NCBI GenBank assembly: GCA_013407085.1
Contig: JACCGJ010013839.1
Coordinates: forward strand, 99,653 to 163,652
Source: Atriophallophorus winterbourni
Taxonomy: Eukaryota > Platyhelminthes > Trematoda > Plagiorchiida > Microphallidae
DNA: 64,000 nt
Direction: 5' to 3'
Below are positions 1 through 10,869 of this stretch, in pieces. Made by a program: the position numbers and the translations under genes. The notes below the pieces were generated by a model. That model ran no database searches and was not told where the DNA came from. It was given only the letters and a program-made list of their open reading frames with translations. Position 1 is the stretch's first letter. Each line of letters begins with the position of its first letter.

Positions 1-428
1 GTACGCACAACACGTATCTGTATGGACCTCTGAATTTTGAACAAATTTAACCAAAATACGTGCAACTTGACGATCAGTGAATTCTATACTACATTTCTAT
101 AAACCTTAACACAGTTGGTCTCTGTCCACGAGTCTCATCATTATCTTTCATTTGAGCAAACAAACAGTCCGTTTGTGCGGAATTTTGTCTGGTTCCAGCC
201 TCGTGATTTCATACATAATTCATATTTGAACTATTCGAAGTGACACGGAAAAATCGTAGGCAAGTGAATGACAGCCAACGGTTGACGTTCTTCTGTTTTT
301 CCAGGCCTAGGAAAATCGTTGCGTTATACATTTTCGAAAGTGTTTAAACCTAATCTCTCACCATGTCAAATTGAAAACGGGTACCAAAAATAATGGTAAA
401 TGCGAAAAATTTCGACTTTATTCAGTGC
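1..428. other. Left edge without recognised gene
   Basis: No ORF of note, splice-flanked exon or recognised repeat is seen here. The sequence is moderately AT-rich and lies outside the hAT element that follows. Confidence 0.5.
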
Positions 429-436
429 GTATAGAC

Positions 437-853
437 CAGGGGTGCGCAACCTGCGGCCGCATGCGGCCGTGAGAGGTATGATATGCGGCCGTTAGTAACT
501 TACTTTTGCATTGAGAACTTGAAGAAGAAATTGGAGCAGAGAAAAAACGTTTCAGACATTTTTAAATAGAACGACTGCATCCTAGTCTAGTCATCTACAT
601 ATAATGGGAATTAAGTATATTAAAGAAATAAAAGAATCATTACAGTCACTTTACATGGAAACAAGTAAATGTATAGTTATTGCTTCACCCGCTGGATTCA
701 TGTGATTTCATTGTTAGGAAATACAATTTAATGTAAAATCGAGTGTTACCACACTTGCAGACTTTTTAGAATCAGGACGAAATATGTGCGGCCGTAGTCT
801 CTGTGGAAAGAAAGGGGTTGTGGCCTGTTGGATAGAAAGTTTGCGCACCCCTG
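437..853. mobile_element. Non-autonomous hAT-type DNA element (417 bp)
   Basis: The element begins with CAGGGGTGCGCAA and ends with its exact reverse complement, a 13-bp perfect terminal inverted repeat of the CAGGGGTG type common in hAT transposons. It is flanked on both sides by the 8-bp duplication GTATAGAC (429-436 and 854-861); 8 bp is the hallmark hAT target duplication. Subterminal GCGGCCGT-like motifs recur near both ends. No transposase ORF fits inside, so it is a MITE-like passenger that would need a transposase in trans. Confidence 0.93.
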
Positions 854-861
854 GTATAGAC

Positions 862-1121
862 ATATCACCACATAAGTTGGTGCTGATGAAACCTCAGGTG
901 ATCACCTGCTCAAAAGGATTAAAGACAAGACACAAAATAATGTTCTCGTATGTATTTTACGATCAGCGCCAATCAATTTAAAGTGGTATCACCCTAACAG
1001 CATAAAATATCGCAGCATTGTTGTGGCAGAATTACAGTAAATCTAAATGTTTTATATCGCGTCGCCAGGCTCGAAGTGATCCCTATGTGCATTAAAAATG
1101 CAAACCGATTTTCAGTGATTC
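862..1121. other. Spacer between hAT element and RTE-A
   Basis: No coding or repeat feature was recognised between the hAT element and the presumed 3' end of the RTE LINE. Confidence 0.4.
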
Positions 1122-1531
1122 CCATCATCATCATCAAAGACAGCATTACACCGGTAGCGCGTACCGAATGCTTAACTGCCACACAACCATGAAAAAGTAA
1201 AAGCCTAAAAGATGGGGAAGGGTGGGACTTAAATAGCTACGGAATCTATAGAAGAGTAAGCACAAACAAACTGGGTAGAGGTGCCTACACCTCGAATGGA
1301 ACATGCATTCAAAAAAGTTTCGTGAACGAGTAGAGCGACATCAGCATGGCAGCTTCTTTACGGCTTTCACTGTCATGCATCATAAACAGCTTTTCTCGTC
1401 ACTCTGCTTAACAACATACAAGATTAAGCAAACACTCCAAGAAGATGCTTAGTGCAAGACCGCCATTGAACACGGTTTCGGGACATATCCTGAAGCGTAA
1501 CTAACCATTGCGATATATGATCGCGGGAACA

Positions 1532-2188
1532 CTAGCCTGGAAGACGCGCTGCGCCTACTTTGGAAAGGTTACTAGTAAGAATTTTTAGCTGCCTATGCCA
1601 TGTGACGGTTTGGCCACCCCGAGATTTACGCCAATCAGGATGTGGCGTCACAAAAAGAATCTGTTTCGGAAGTCGGTGGTCCGGCATCCGTAAAACGTGA
1701 CCCAACCAGTGTAACCTATGTAGGTTGTTTTGCTTCTCTATATCAACATTACTACCGAGCAACTTAATTCGGAAAGCATCGGTGCGTATGCGATTGTAAC
1801 AGCTAACCCCTAGAATGTTGCGGAGACATCGGTTTTCAAATATTTGAAGACACTGAATGTGTTCTTTACGTAGGGTCCAGGTTTCGCACCCATACAGTAA
1901 CACAGCCCGCACTGTCGCTTTATAGACTCTACCCTTGAGTAGCAGAGACAGTCCTTTCTGACGCCAGAGGTGACCTAGGTTGCGGAATGCTACGGTCGCT
2001 TTAGAAATGCGTGCCGAGACCTCGTTATCTAACGATGCAGAATTATTGATACAACTACCGAGATACGTAAAGCGATCGACAATTTCAAGCGCCTGATTGT
2101 CAAGTAATAAAGTGCTGTTTGATAAGTCGATGTCTTGCAGCAGAACACGGCACTTAGAGGGTGCAAAACGCATTCCAAATGCGGACAC
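1532..2188 (-). pseudogene. RTE-A C-terminal region
   Basis: This continues RTE-A after the YADD motif. It reads FGMRFAPSKC, VDRFTYLGSCI, KGRVYKATVRAVLLYGCETW, LGHVLRMPDHRLP and RGGQTVTW and ends at the LPG of the RTE-typical LPGW motif, where a stop replaces the tryptophan. The same succession occurs in RTE-B (52799-53458) and RTE-C (60353-61570). It carries no known catalytic residues. Confidence 0.85.
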
Positions 2189-2205
2189 AATACTAGATAG
2201 CTTGT

Positions 2206-3243
2206 TCAGTATCGCATGTGCATCTGTGTACGAATCGAAGAGCAGACTATATCATCAGCATAGTCCAAGTCGAGAAGCTTGCAGCCTGGCATTATGTGAA
2301 CTCCGAAGGCTGGGGCACCGTTGCTGCATAATTCCATGATAGCATCAATTACGAAATTGAACAAAAACGGCGAAATCGGACATCCTTGTCGGACGTTACT
2401 AGCAGTGTGGAATTTGGAAGAGAGTTCCTTGTAAACCTTAACGCATCCGGATGTATGTGCATAAAGTGCACGTAGTATGTTGACATACTTTTGTGGAACG
2501 CTTTTGCACAGCAAGGTGTTAAACAGGACATTTCGATCGACTGAATCAAATGCTCCTTTGAAGTCTAAAAAGATGGCTATTGTCGGCTGTCGATAGGTGT
2601 GCCGCAGTTCTAAGATCCATCGAAGAGTGAAAATGTGGTCGACACAGCCTCTGCCAGGTCGGAAGCCAGCTTGCTGCTCTCGGATCTGTGATTCCCTATG
2701 CGAGGTTAATCTTCGAAGGCATATGGACGCTAATAATCTCGTAATGATGGGAGTGAGATTTATCCCACAGTGATTGGAGCATGAGCTTCGCACACCTTTT
2801 TTAAATATAGGTATGATAACCGATTCGCCCCAACTCGGAGGGACGGATTCTGACAACCACACTTCACGGAGGAGATTGCCTAATGTGCTGATTAGGACTT
2901 GGCCAACTTCTTTGAACAAAACAGGCGGTATGTCATCGGGGCCAGCGGCTTTGAATCGTTTTATGGATTCGATACACGCTTTAATTTCTAAATCATTAGG
3001 GGGATCTACGCTAACAGGCCAAGGATCACACTGCCTCAGGTGAGGGAATGGTTCTGTTGCAGGCGACCAGCTGAACTGTTCTTCAAAATGTTCGGCCCAG
3101 CGTGAGAGGCGGCGATTCTTATTAGTGATAAGAGTACCGTGTATTTCAGCGATAGTCTCACTCACTCCTTTTTTCGTAGGCCCGGTCGATCGAATAAGTT
3201 GGAAGAGTTTTCGCACGTTACCCGCATTATTTGCTATTTCCAT
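2206..3243 (-). pseudogene. RTE-A reverse transcriptase domain
   Basis: This encodes the LINE reverse transcriptase. In order it shows GPDDIPPVLFKE, the IIPIFKKG motif, GFRPGRGCVDHIF, the motif A equivalent FLDFKGAFDSVDR, the motif B equivalent RQGCPISPFLFNF, and the catalytic LDYADDI. The frame is lost just after YADDIV, where a deletion near 2240 moves the rest of the protein to the frame of the next entry. Only that break stops a continuous RT to C-terminus read. Confidence 0.88.
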
Positions 3244-3253
3244 TTCTTCGACC

Positions 3254-3664
3254 TTATTTAGCCACCACTTTTCTGTCTAGTCTTAAGCTCCGTTTAAGTT
3301 CATTCCTCACGCGTCTACGCTCTGTATTGTGCCCAGGACCGTGTGGTATTTGGCATCGCTGGTGAAGAATTTCTATAGAGCGTTGTAAAATCCAGTGGGA
3401 CTTTTGGGTTGATTGTGTAGTCTCACAGGCTGTTGTTGCGGCGGCTCGAATAATCCCAGCTAGTTTGTCCCACCTTTCGTCGGCAGTTGCACACGGAGCA
3501 AAGGGGAGTGAGTTACTCAAGGTGGCCCTATAAATGTCTTGAACTGCAGGCAGAGAGAATTTTCGACCACAATGCGTTTTCCAATCAAAGGCTTCGTACC
3601 GGAGAACTTTAACGAGAACCTGCATCGCACAAGAGCATGATCTGAATCTATGTAGGTATTCCAA
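3254..3664 (-). pseudogene. RTE-A linker between endonuclease and RT
   Basis: This 136-codon open stretch continues RTE-A between the endonuclease and the reverse transcriptase. It contains the arginine-rich segment RRRVRNELKRSLRLDRK that precedes RTE reverse transcriptase domains. RTE-B has the equivalent region near 54436-54787. The frame change at about 3250 separates it from the RT. Confidence 0.6.
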
Positions 3665-4236
3665 AAGGAGCGGCAGTCCTCAATGCAACCTCTCCAGCGA
3701 GTACTTATGGCGATATGGTCGATTTGGGCCGAAGGTTGGCTTCCATCCGGCGAGCGCCATGTGGCACATTGACATCTTTTATGGCGAAAGGAGGTGCTGC
3801 TAATGAATAATCGAGATTGTGCACAGAATTGTATAAACCGTTCACCGTTATCTGTGCACTGGCCTTCAAGACCAAACATGCCACCTAATTGTGATTCAGA
3901 TGTATCTAAGCGACCCAGTCTGGCATTCATATCTCCCGCTAAAACAACAATATCTGAGAATTTTGCACGTCGCAAAAGAGCATAAAGATAGTCGTAGAAG
4001 GCGTTCTTCTCGTCAACGGAATTGGTGTTCGTCGGAGCGTAAGTTGCTACAAAAAACAAGCATCTCTGATTAGAAGATTTTGAGTATGGTCTAATATTAG
4101 TGGCTAGTCTAACTGCGCACATCCTGCTATTCCAAGGAATCCAATCGATTAGACAGGATTCGGCACGCGAATTCAGCACTATACCAACACCCGCCTGTCC
4201 TGAAATGGCAGCTACAGAATCACCAGAGCAGCGCAA
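3517..4236 (-). pseudogene. RTE-A endonuclease domain
   Basis: This is the apurinic/apyrimidinic-like endonuclease that nicks target DNA for target-primed reverse transcription. Visible family motifs include AGVGIVL, FVATYAPTN, VVLAGDMNARLG and the terminal SDHALV. A TCLSETR-like motif (CCLSETRLYD) lies further upstream, around 4330, in another frame because of a 1-nt loss near 4255, judged against RTE-B. The frame runs past the domain end and breaks again near 3600, where the downstream linker is in a different frame. Confidence 0.82.
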
Positions 4237-4965
4237 AAAGTAACGAGTTAAAAGGTTTGGGCAGTAAGTTCAGTAATTATAGACGGATCATATAAGCGCG
4301 TTTCTGATAAACAGCAAACATCCATAGATAGACTATCTAAGGTAAGAGCCAATGCAGCTTGCTGGCCTGTGTCTGAGAGTTCTGACATTCATGGCTCCAA
4401 TGTGAGCAGAGGTCCGTGGTTTCAGAAAGTGATCTGTAAATTCGCGAACAGGAAATGTTCCAACATGTTCAGAGCGGTCTTTTCTAAAGCTGGGATTGAC
4501 AGACGGAGTTGATAAGAGTGGATGGAGGAGGGTAAGGATCAGAAACAGCTTGAAGTGTAGGGCCAGCAGTAGCTTGTTTTCGCTTACCCGCCCTGCTGTA
4601 TGCAGAAGGTAAGGCGACCCTGTTTATCGTGCGCGACGGCCGATGCACTTTGGAATTGGGTTTCGTAGTAATAGTCATGGTTGTATGCGGGCTGAGATAC
4701 TGCCAGGTCGCCTATGCGTAGACAGGAGAACAATTAGGGTTCTCAACCAAAGCCTTTGGCTAAAAAGCCTGACCCACAAGGCAGCGGGTTAGGTTGAGAC
4801 GGTGTTCGTCTGACCTCTATCCATTGACCTTCCTGGTATGAGTGGCTCTGAAGGTGCTCGAAGAGCACAACCCAGCATAGCTCAATGGGTCATAGAGGTA
4901 CACAAACCACCGCACCACGTTAAGGTCCAGTCTCAGCGCGATTCCCACTGTGAGTCGAGGTACAC

Positions 4966-5757
4966 TACATCAATATCTATATATCGGAAGGACAGCGTTA
5001 ATCTCTGGTTAACTACAACGGGAATCCTGAGATTTCCCTGATTTCAACAGCTTTAGAACATAAAGGCTGGCAAACAATGCCAGTTATTGTTTGCTATGTA
5101 TAAATTTAGACAGATCAAATCGAAAAAACTGAAACGGGCAGAATGGTCACAGGTACGGGATCAAACGAATTCGGCTTATAGATTGGTGCTTTCATTGAGT
5201 CAATATGATGAATCAACAACGGGAGTCAGGAATAAAGAAAGCACCGATGAGCTATCTTTTCTCGCATGTGCCAGCAACTTAGCTCATTAGCAGTCTGACT
5301 GTATGGTAATGTTTAAAGCAATTTTTCGGATTTCATATGCACGCATTAATACTAAAGCTACATTGTGAAAATACAACCAGAATACGAACTACTAACATCA
5401 GCAGTAGTGCAAGGTTAGCTCCAGGTTAAACTGAGATATGAAGTGGTGTAAATCGATGAGCAATTTAAGCAAAGAACAAAGAATAGTCAACGGTATACAA
5501 ACCTGGTCATCAAAAGGCAGTTTAGGACGAACACCGCTTACAATTTTATTAAAAAATAATATCGATGGTATATGACTTGACACGGATATTGCAACAACGA
5601 TTATCTAACAGGTAAACGATTCACCAAAGCAGTATACGGCGTGGAATCAAGAGCCACCCTGTCATCTTTGAAGTATGGATGAGATAAATTGAAAAATGGC
5701 CGTTTATTTGAATTAAACAGATACAAAAGGCCATTGGGATGGCAATCTTAGGAAAAG
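4966..5757. other. Region without recognised gene
   Basis: Short ORFs here show no recognisable motif and no clear match to the other repeats of the window. I can assign no function. Confidence 0.4.
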
Positions 5758-5991
5758 TTAATGGGAACCCGGTTCTGTGGGTGGTTCAGTTTTTGGTGGG
5801 TGCTTCAGTTTCTCATCGCGTTTATTCTCCATACTGTTTATTTGATTAGCAGCAACTACACGACCAGATCGATTACCCGAAGGCTTTTTATGTTCTTTCA
5901 AATCAAATTTGTCACGATTTCGACCACCTTTGGTACCGATAAACTTGTCTTCATCAAAGGGTTCATCATCATCCACCGAGGAAGAGTTCAT
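5758..5991 (-). CDS. Small charged hypothetical protein or exon
   Basis: A 77-codon ORF starts at an ATG and has no resemblance to the transposon proteins around it. The N-terminus is acidic (SSSVDDDEPFDEDKF), the middle is basic and glycine- or asparagine-rich, and the C-terminus is proline- and lysine-rich; it is probably disordered. Splice sites and a polyadenylation signal are not evident. It may be an exon of a host gene, a processed pseudogene or a chance ORF. I do not recognise it. Confidence 0.22.
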   Translation of the reverse strand: MNSSSVDDDEPFDEDKFIGTKGGRNRDKFDLKEHKKPSGNRSGRVVAANQINSMENKRDEKLKHPPKTEPPTEPGSH

Positions 5992-6164
5992 TTTTGCGCA
6001 GCAAAGTCTAAATTGGCTATATCGCTTTTGAACAGATAAAACAAACCATAAAGTTACAGATTACAGAGTAAGTTCGAAAACTGTGAATTTACTAGAAAAA
6101 AAGTTGTACGGAATGTAATTCTATTCCGAATTATCATATTTCAGGCGTGAGTGATATATTTCAG

Positions 6165-6295
6165 TTCAGTTTAGTTCACATTAGTTGCAAAAAACAGTAA
6201 GTGGCTAACGAGCCAATCGAGGGGCCAGAATTTCTTCCGGTAGAATGCTGCAGGGAAGCAATCACCACTACCGAAAAGTTTTTTTTGTGCGTCAG
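6165..6295 (-). repeat. LINE 3'-end fragment with pentamer tail
   Basis: On the minus strand this reads the motif ending in GATTGGCTCGTTAGCCAC followed by degenerate AACTG units. Related copies lie at 36470-36620 and 39280-39390 on the plus strand. The simple-repeat tail marks it as the 3' end of a CR1-type element. Confidence 0.7.
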
Positions 6296-6361
6296 ATATT
6301 ATGGCCTTTTTAATCATTGTAAATTTTATTATGTTCATCATACATATTTTGTCATTGGTTT

Positions 6362-7086
6362 TGTTATAATCACAAGATGCAATTTTATAAAATTCTTCCT
6401 TTTCCTTCGTCTTTACCTTATATTCCGAATCAATTTTCAGAATCTAAATTTTGTTGATTATATTTTCCGGTATTTTGTATTTATGCTGTATTTGATGGAA
6501 AACATTCCTTTTGTTATTAAAAACTTGCTATTGTAAATCTTTTCTTTACACGCCTTTGGTCAATTATTTGTTTTAATTGTTCGTTTCGGTCCATGTCGGT
6601 CATTGTTTTCGAATTTGGTTGCCATTTTGGGCACTTGTAATTGGCCTGTATTTTGACACCACTTTTGGGTGTCTTGTCTTTGATAGACATTTTGGACGGC
6701 AATTTTCGTAACTCCTTTCATTCTATTTATATCTCAGGTCGTCATTGAACTTGTTTGCCTTTGATATAATTGATTCTGAAGTATTTGGCTCCACTGTTTG
6801 CTGTACGTTCCTACACAGTTGAGGTTTGTATCATTATAGTTGTTGTAATTGTTTCTAATTACAGTATCGTATAGCATCCAAATTGTTGTTTTGAACTTCT
6901 CGAACTAAAAAACGGGTGGAATACGCGTTTCTCACGTGCGAAACGTTACAGTACTCAACTTAGAATTCGACTTGTACCGTATTTGTCTCAATTGAAGAAA
7001 ATACAGTACTCAACTTGGAATTTGATTCTTCTCGAACTTTGCGAGAAGTGCAGTTGAAGATTCGCGAATCGATTCAGTTTACAATA
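6362..7086 (+). repeat. BEL-I 5' LTR
   Basis: The region from about 6378 to 6950 is nearly identical to 9411-9954. The rest, up to a GGTGACGT motif at 7089, is supported by similarity to the BEL-II leader (18480-18680). The GGTGACGT motif shared by both BEL copies right after the inferred LTR end is a candidate primer-binding site. The left boundary (TGTT at 6362) is inferred by alignment with the TGTA starts of the 3' LTR and the BEL-II LTR. Confidence 0.75.
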
Positions 7087-7146
7087 TCGGTGACGTCCCT
7101 ATTTTATTTTGTTTCTTTTTTATCCCTTTGAATCCTTTTGTATAAA

Positions 7147-8067
7147 ATGCCTAAGGTTGCTTCTAAGGTAGCATTGACAGAGTGCGATAAGCCAGAGGGC
7201 ATAGAGTTCAACGATACAGCTTCTCAATGCGCATTGGATTTAGAGCGGGAATTATCGGTAGCTAGATCCACGATAGAGCGCTTGGAAAGGGAAAAAAGAG
7301 AACTCGAGGAGAACAATTTGATAGCTGGCAAAAGCAGCAGGCCAGAACGGAGCGGGACGACAACAACCAAACTGGAACCCTCAACAAATATCGGCCTCGG
7401 ACTACCCAAGGTTGAATTATCATACTTTGATAGTAATTCGACTGATTATTGCAAATTTATGAGGCAATTTGAATGTTACATCGAATCGCGACTTATGGAC
7501 CCGGCACAACGATTGTTATATCTGATGTTTTATTGCCATGATAAGGCTCGTAAAGCTATTGATGCCTGTGTCATGCTGCAACCCGCTGAGGGTTATGCGA
7601 GAGAAAAAACGATACTGCGAGATTTGTTCGGGCTACCACATGTCATTGCCCGGTCTACACTGGATGAATTGTTTGCAGAAGTCAGAACGCTTTTAGAGAA
7701 GGTAGATGGTTTACCGGAATTGGCAATAAAGATGGAAAATTGCCAAATTATGCTGACACAAATGAAGTGTGAGGCCGACTTGAATTCGGTCAACACTTTA
7801 GAGGTTATTGTAAGGTGCCTACTTGTAGCCTTACAGCAGCAGTGGGCCGATGCTGCTGACGCGATTACGGCTGAAGGTTTTGATGTAAACTTTGAACGAC
7901 TTTCCGAGTTCGTTTCTCGTAAGGCAAGAGTTGCTAGGAGTCGATTTGACCAGCTTTGTCGCTCTGACACGTCGCAGAATTCAGCAGCATATGCTGTAAA
8001 TGTTTGCGATCAAAGGAAATTCAATGCTACCCTTGTTGGCAGGTCCACAAACAGCTTGGAATGCTGA
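7147..8067 (+). pseudogene. BEL-I gag
   Basis: This encodes the capsid-type gag of a Pao element, which would assemble the virus-like particle. It begins at the ATG of MPKVASK; a heptad-like charged segment lies around residues 30-60 and the conserved Pao gag core (VELSYFDSNSTDYCKFMRQF, then RKARVARSRF) follows. It stops at a TGA that replaces the tryptophan of the zinc knuckle, whose remaining Cys and His residues are readable downstream with a second stop. BEL-II gag is clearly homologous. Confidence 0.82.
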
Positions 8068-9224
8068 AATTGCAAGGGACCGCACAAATAACATCAATGC
8101 ATCGAATTTCAGAATCTTGACGTAAAGAGTCGTTGAGATCTGGCTAAACGGGTATCGGCTTGTTTCCTCTGCCTACGCAGTTCCATAGGTCTGCCAATTG
8201 TATGAGTGGATCTCGGTGCACTGCAGAAAATTGTGGCGATTGGCACCACACGCTCTTGCATAACGATCAATTAGCAAGAAATCCGGCGGCAAACATCAAT
8301 TGCAGTCACGCGGCATTTAGTGCCAGGGTATGTTTAGGATCCGTGCCTGACAAGATCGAGACATCGTCGGGCCTTATTCACGCAGTAGCCCTGCTGGATG
8401 GTGGTTCAGAGGCCACATTAATTCTTAGTGAATTCGTTGAAAAATACAATATGCCTAAGTGCCCTGCACAAGTGTCGCTTTCAACTTTGGGCCATCAACG
8501 GTTAATGAACTGCTCATGTCCCAACTTTAATATTCTTTCTGTAGATGGTGGAGAAGTCATTCAGGTTTCGAATGCTTACACCGTAGAAACCTTGTCGCAT
8601 GTGTCACAATCGTCAACTAGTGCTCTGCGTGAGCGTTATGATTATTTAAAGGGTGTTGAATTATTTGACGTTCATGATCAGCCGGTGACAGTGCTGATTG
8701 GTTGTGACGTTCCTGAAGCACACTGAGCGTTGGAACAGCGCCTCGGTGGAAGAGGCCGTCCGTTCGCAACGAAGACATTGCTGGGTTGGTTATTGCAGGG
8801 GCCTGCGTGTGAAACGTCTGGGGATATTGACCTTTGTGTTGTCGGTTGTGATCAGGAAGCTGAGTTACCTGACAATGAATTAGCTCAGTCGGATTTTGTG
8901 ACTGAATTTCCCAACACTAAATCGGATCAGATGGAGAGCAAGCCTGGCTCACCTGACACCAAATCAGCCAAAATGAATAGTAGGCCTGGTTCACATGAGA
9001 ATGAATCAGCCGACGTGGGGGCGGCAGATGGTCGGCGTGACAATTCATATGATTGGCGCAAGACGTTCGGTTGTGTACCCGATGAGCCATTTGTGTTTCG
9101 GACACGGGATACACTTATTTCAATTTGCAGATTAGAGTTGTTTAGATGGCGCAAGATGTCGCTATTTGAGGATGTAATACACAAGGCTCGTTCGGGTCGG
9201 AATGCACGCATAAGCTTCTTGTAA
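8068..9224 (+). pseudogene. BEL-I zinc knuckle and aspartic protease region
   Basis: After the broken zinc knuckle comes a second cysteine-rich segment (CFLCLRSS; CTAENCGDWHHTLLH) and the retropepsin-like core VALLDGGSEATLI, in which the D-S/T-G triad reads D-G-G. The stretch ends with LIGCDVPEAH, a stop, then ALEQRLGGRGRPFATKTLLGW, matching BEL-II at 26008-26080. The following residues to 9224 have no counterpart in BEL-II and carry a repeated SKPGSPDTKS-like motif. Confidence 0.75.
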
Positions 9225-9235
9225 AAAACGTTGGC

Positions 9236-9350
9236 AGAACCGGAGGACGTGGTGGGTCTTAGTCTGGCAAACTATTTCCCTTTAAAAAGCCACATGTGTC
9301 CAATGTTGGCAATGCGACGTGGCGTGTATGACTCGCCTTAAAATAAAGTC
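9236..9350 (+). repeat. Dispersed GGACGTGGTGGG repeat module
   Basis: About 110 bp shared with 58622-58740 (plus), 44270-44345 (plus) and 39595-39665 (minus). The core contains an AAAAAGCCACA motif followed by a TCCAATG motif. It sits between the BEL-I protease remnant and the 3' LTR, at the place where pol should be. Confidence 0.7.
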
Positions 9351-9403
9351 ATTTACCGTTCTGGGTTTATACGTTAATGTCCTTGGAAGAATGTGGCCGG
9401 AGG

Positions 9404-9954
9404 TGTAAGTTGCAACATTATGAAATTCTTCCTTTTTCTTCGTCTTTACCTTATATTTCGAATCAATTTCCAGAATCTAAATTTTGTTGATTATATTTTC
9501 CGCTATTTTATATTTTGTTATTAAAAACTTGCTATTGTAAATCTTTTCTTTACACGCCTTTGGTCAATTATTTGTTTTAATTGTTCGTTTCGGCCCATGT
9601 CGGTCATTGTTTTCGAATTTGGTTGCCATTTTGGGCACTTGTAATTGGCCTGTATTTTGACACCACTTTTGGGTGTCTTGTCTTTGATAGACATTTTGGA
9701 CGGCAATTTTCGTAACTCCTTTCATTCTATTTATATCTCAGGTCGTCATTGAACTTGTTTGCCTTTGATATAATTGATTCTGAAGTATTTGGCTCCACTG
9801 TTTGCTGTACGTTCATACACAGTTGAGGTTTGTATCATTATAGTTGTTGTAATTGTTTCTAATTACAGTACCGTATAGCATCCAAATTGTTGTTTTGAAC
9901 TTGTCGAACTAGGAAACGGGTGAAATACGAGTTACTCACTTGCGAAACGTTACA
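9404..9954 (+). repeat. BEL-I 3' LTR, truncated
   Basis: Starts with TGTAAG after a purine-rich GTGGCCGGAGG tract that fits a polypurine tract. It repeats the 5' LTR closely except for an about 30-bp deletion near 9510 and ends at the point equivalent to 6950. Confidence 0.82.
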
Positions 9955-10156
9955 ATAATGACACATGTAAATATGTACACAATTTGAATATATTATTCAC
10001 GCTGCTCGCGTGTTCTGCTTTGGAAGAAGTCTATCGTCTGATTGTTTTTGATCTGTATGCCGTGTTCCGTTAAGAAGTGTGTTCCGATTTGTTGGGTACA
10101 ATAATCAGAAGGCGTACGCAGTTAGTGGTGAAATCTCCGCTGGATCAACCGCTACA
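9955..10156 (+). repeat. Gypsy LTR (3' part)
   Basis: The last about 110 bp (10050-10156) recur at 27781-27894 and end in CTACA in both. At 10159 a TTGGTGAGCC motif follows, which resembles a tRNA-derived primer-binding site; a tRNA-Trp primer is known for CsRn1, and the match here is imperfect. The left boundary is not fixed. Confidence 0.6.
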
Positions 10157-10338
10157 AATTGGTGAGCCACGAACATTTATTTTTTTGAATTTTTCGTTCG
10201 TACCATATACTCCAATTTATTTTGATTTTGCTGTCATATATATTTTTCATATAAGACATAGATCTCAAGTCAGCATTTTATGATACCCCATCTTAGGACA
10301 TTCCTACAGACTCTAAGTCACACTTTAGCCTTCGCTCT

Positions 10339-10412
10339 TTTGTTACGAACGACCCAGTCCTCTGGTTCGCACAAATCGAAGCCCTATACGAGTCTTACTG
10401 TATCCGGAACTG
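10339..10412 (+). pseudogene. Gypsy gag N-terminal fragment
   Basis: The frame reads FVTNDPVLWFAQIEALYESY, the conserved N-terminal gag signature of CsRn1-like Gypsy elements. It then breaks, and the continuation (QYNRVVGMLPPSAAKKVADL) is found at 15209, beyond the LINE. This pair of half motifs shows that the LINE landed inside gag. Confidence 0.72.
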
Positions 10413-10869
10413 ACCTGCTCTGCGGACGCATATATTTGTGCTCTCATACTTTTGGATTTATTTCCTCACAATTTTGCCTGAACTGGACGGTTCATATATA
10501 ATTGAACTCGTCTCAATTTGCTCTTTCGGAATATACCCATTTCAACTTCGAGCAAGGTGAATTCTTGAAAATTCAAATTTTCAAGTTTTAACCCAACTTT
10601 ACCGACGCGTGCAATATCCTTGGCGATTCAGAATATTGTTCCTGTTCGAATACTATTGAGAGGATCACATCATTTCGAATTGACTGATAGTTTTTTCAAC
10701 ACTATCAGATCGAAACTCGTTCAACCGCACCACTTTTATCCAACTCGTTCGTATTTTACCGCTTGGATCGCATCACTCCGATCCAACACAATCACTCCAC
10801 CAGTACCTACCGATCGATAAACAACTGCACCGGTAAGTGCATTGACCCATCACTCGTTGGATTGTAACA

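Larger units (their letters stand above)
1122..4965 (-). mobile_element. RTE-clade LINE, nearly full length (RTE-A)
   Basis: Read on the minus strand, this holds a 5' leader (about 4965-4500), an apurinic-type endonuclease, a reverse transcriptase and the RTE C-terminal region, then a 3' UTR with a short (GAT)n tail at about 1122-1135. The 5' leader is shared with the RTE copies at 56700-57010 and 57515-57780. At least four frame breaks are inferred (near 4255, 3600, 3250 and 2240), so the copy is inactive, but length and domain order are complete. Both RTE boundaries are approximate; no target duplication was identified. Confidence 0.85.
6362..9954 (+). mobile_element. BEL/Pao LTR retrotransposon, internally deleted (BEL-I)
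   Basis: Two related LTRs flank a Pao-type gag and an aspartic protease region. RT, RNase H and integrase are missing: the sequence passes from the post-protease region straight to the 3' LTR. BEL-II (17968-27780) is a related copy that keeps RT and RNase H. The 3' LTR ends at 9954, where similarity to the 5' LTR stops and Gypsy sequence begins, so the right end is probably truncated. Confidence 0.85.

Noticed and set aside
890..930. CTGATGA motif as a hammerhead ribozyme core
   Set aside because: The required GAAA core and flanking helices in the right spacing were not found.
6517..6702. Identical 61-codon ORFs at 6517-6702 and 9521-9706 as a duplicated gene
   Set aside because: They are the two LTRs of BEL-I; the ORF is incidental.
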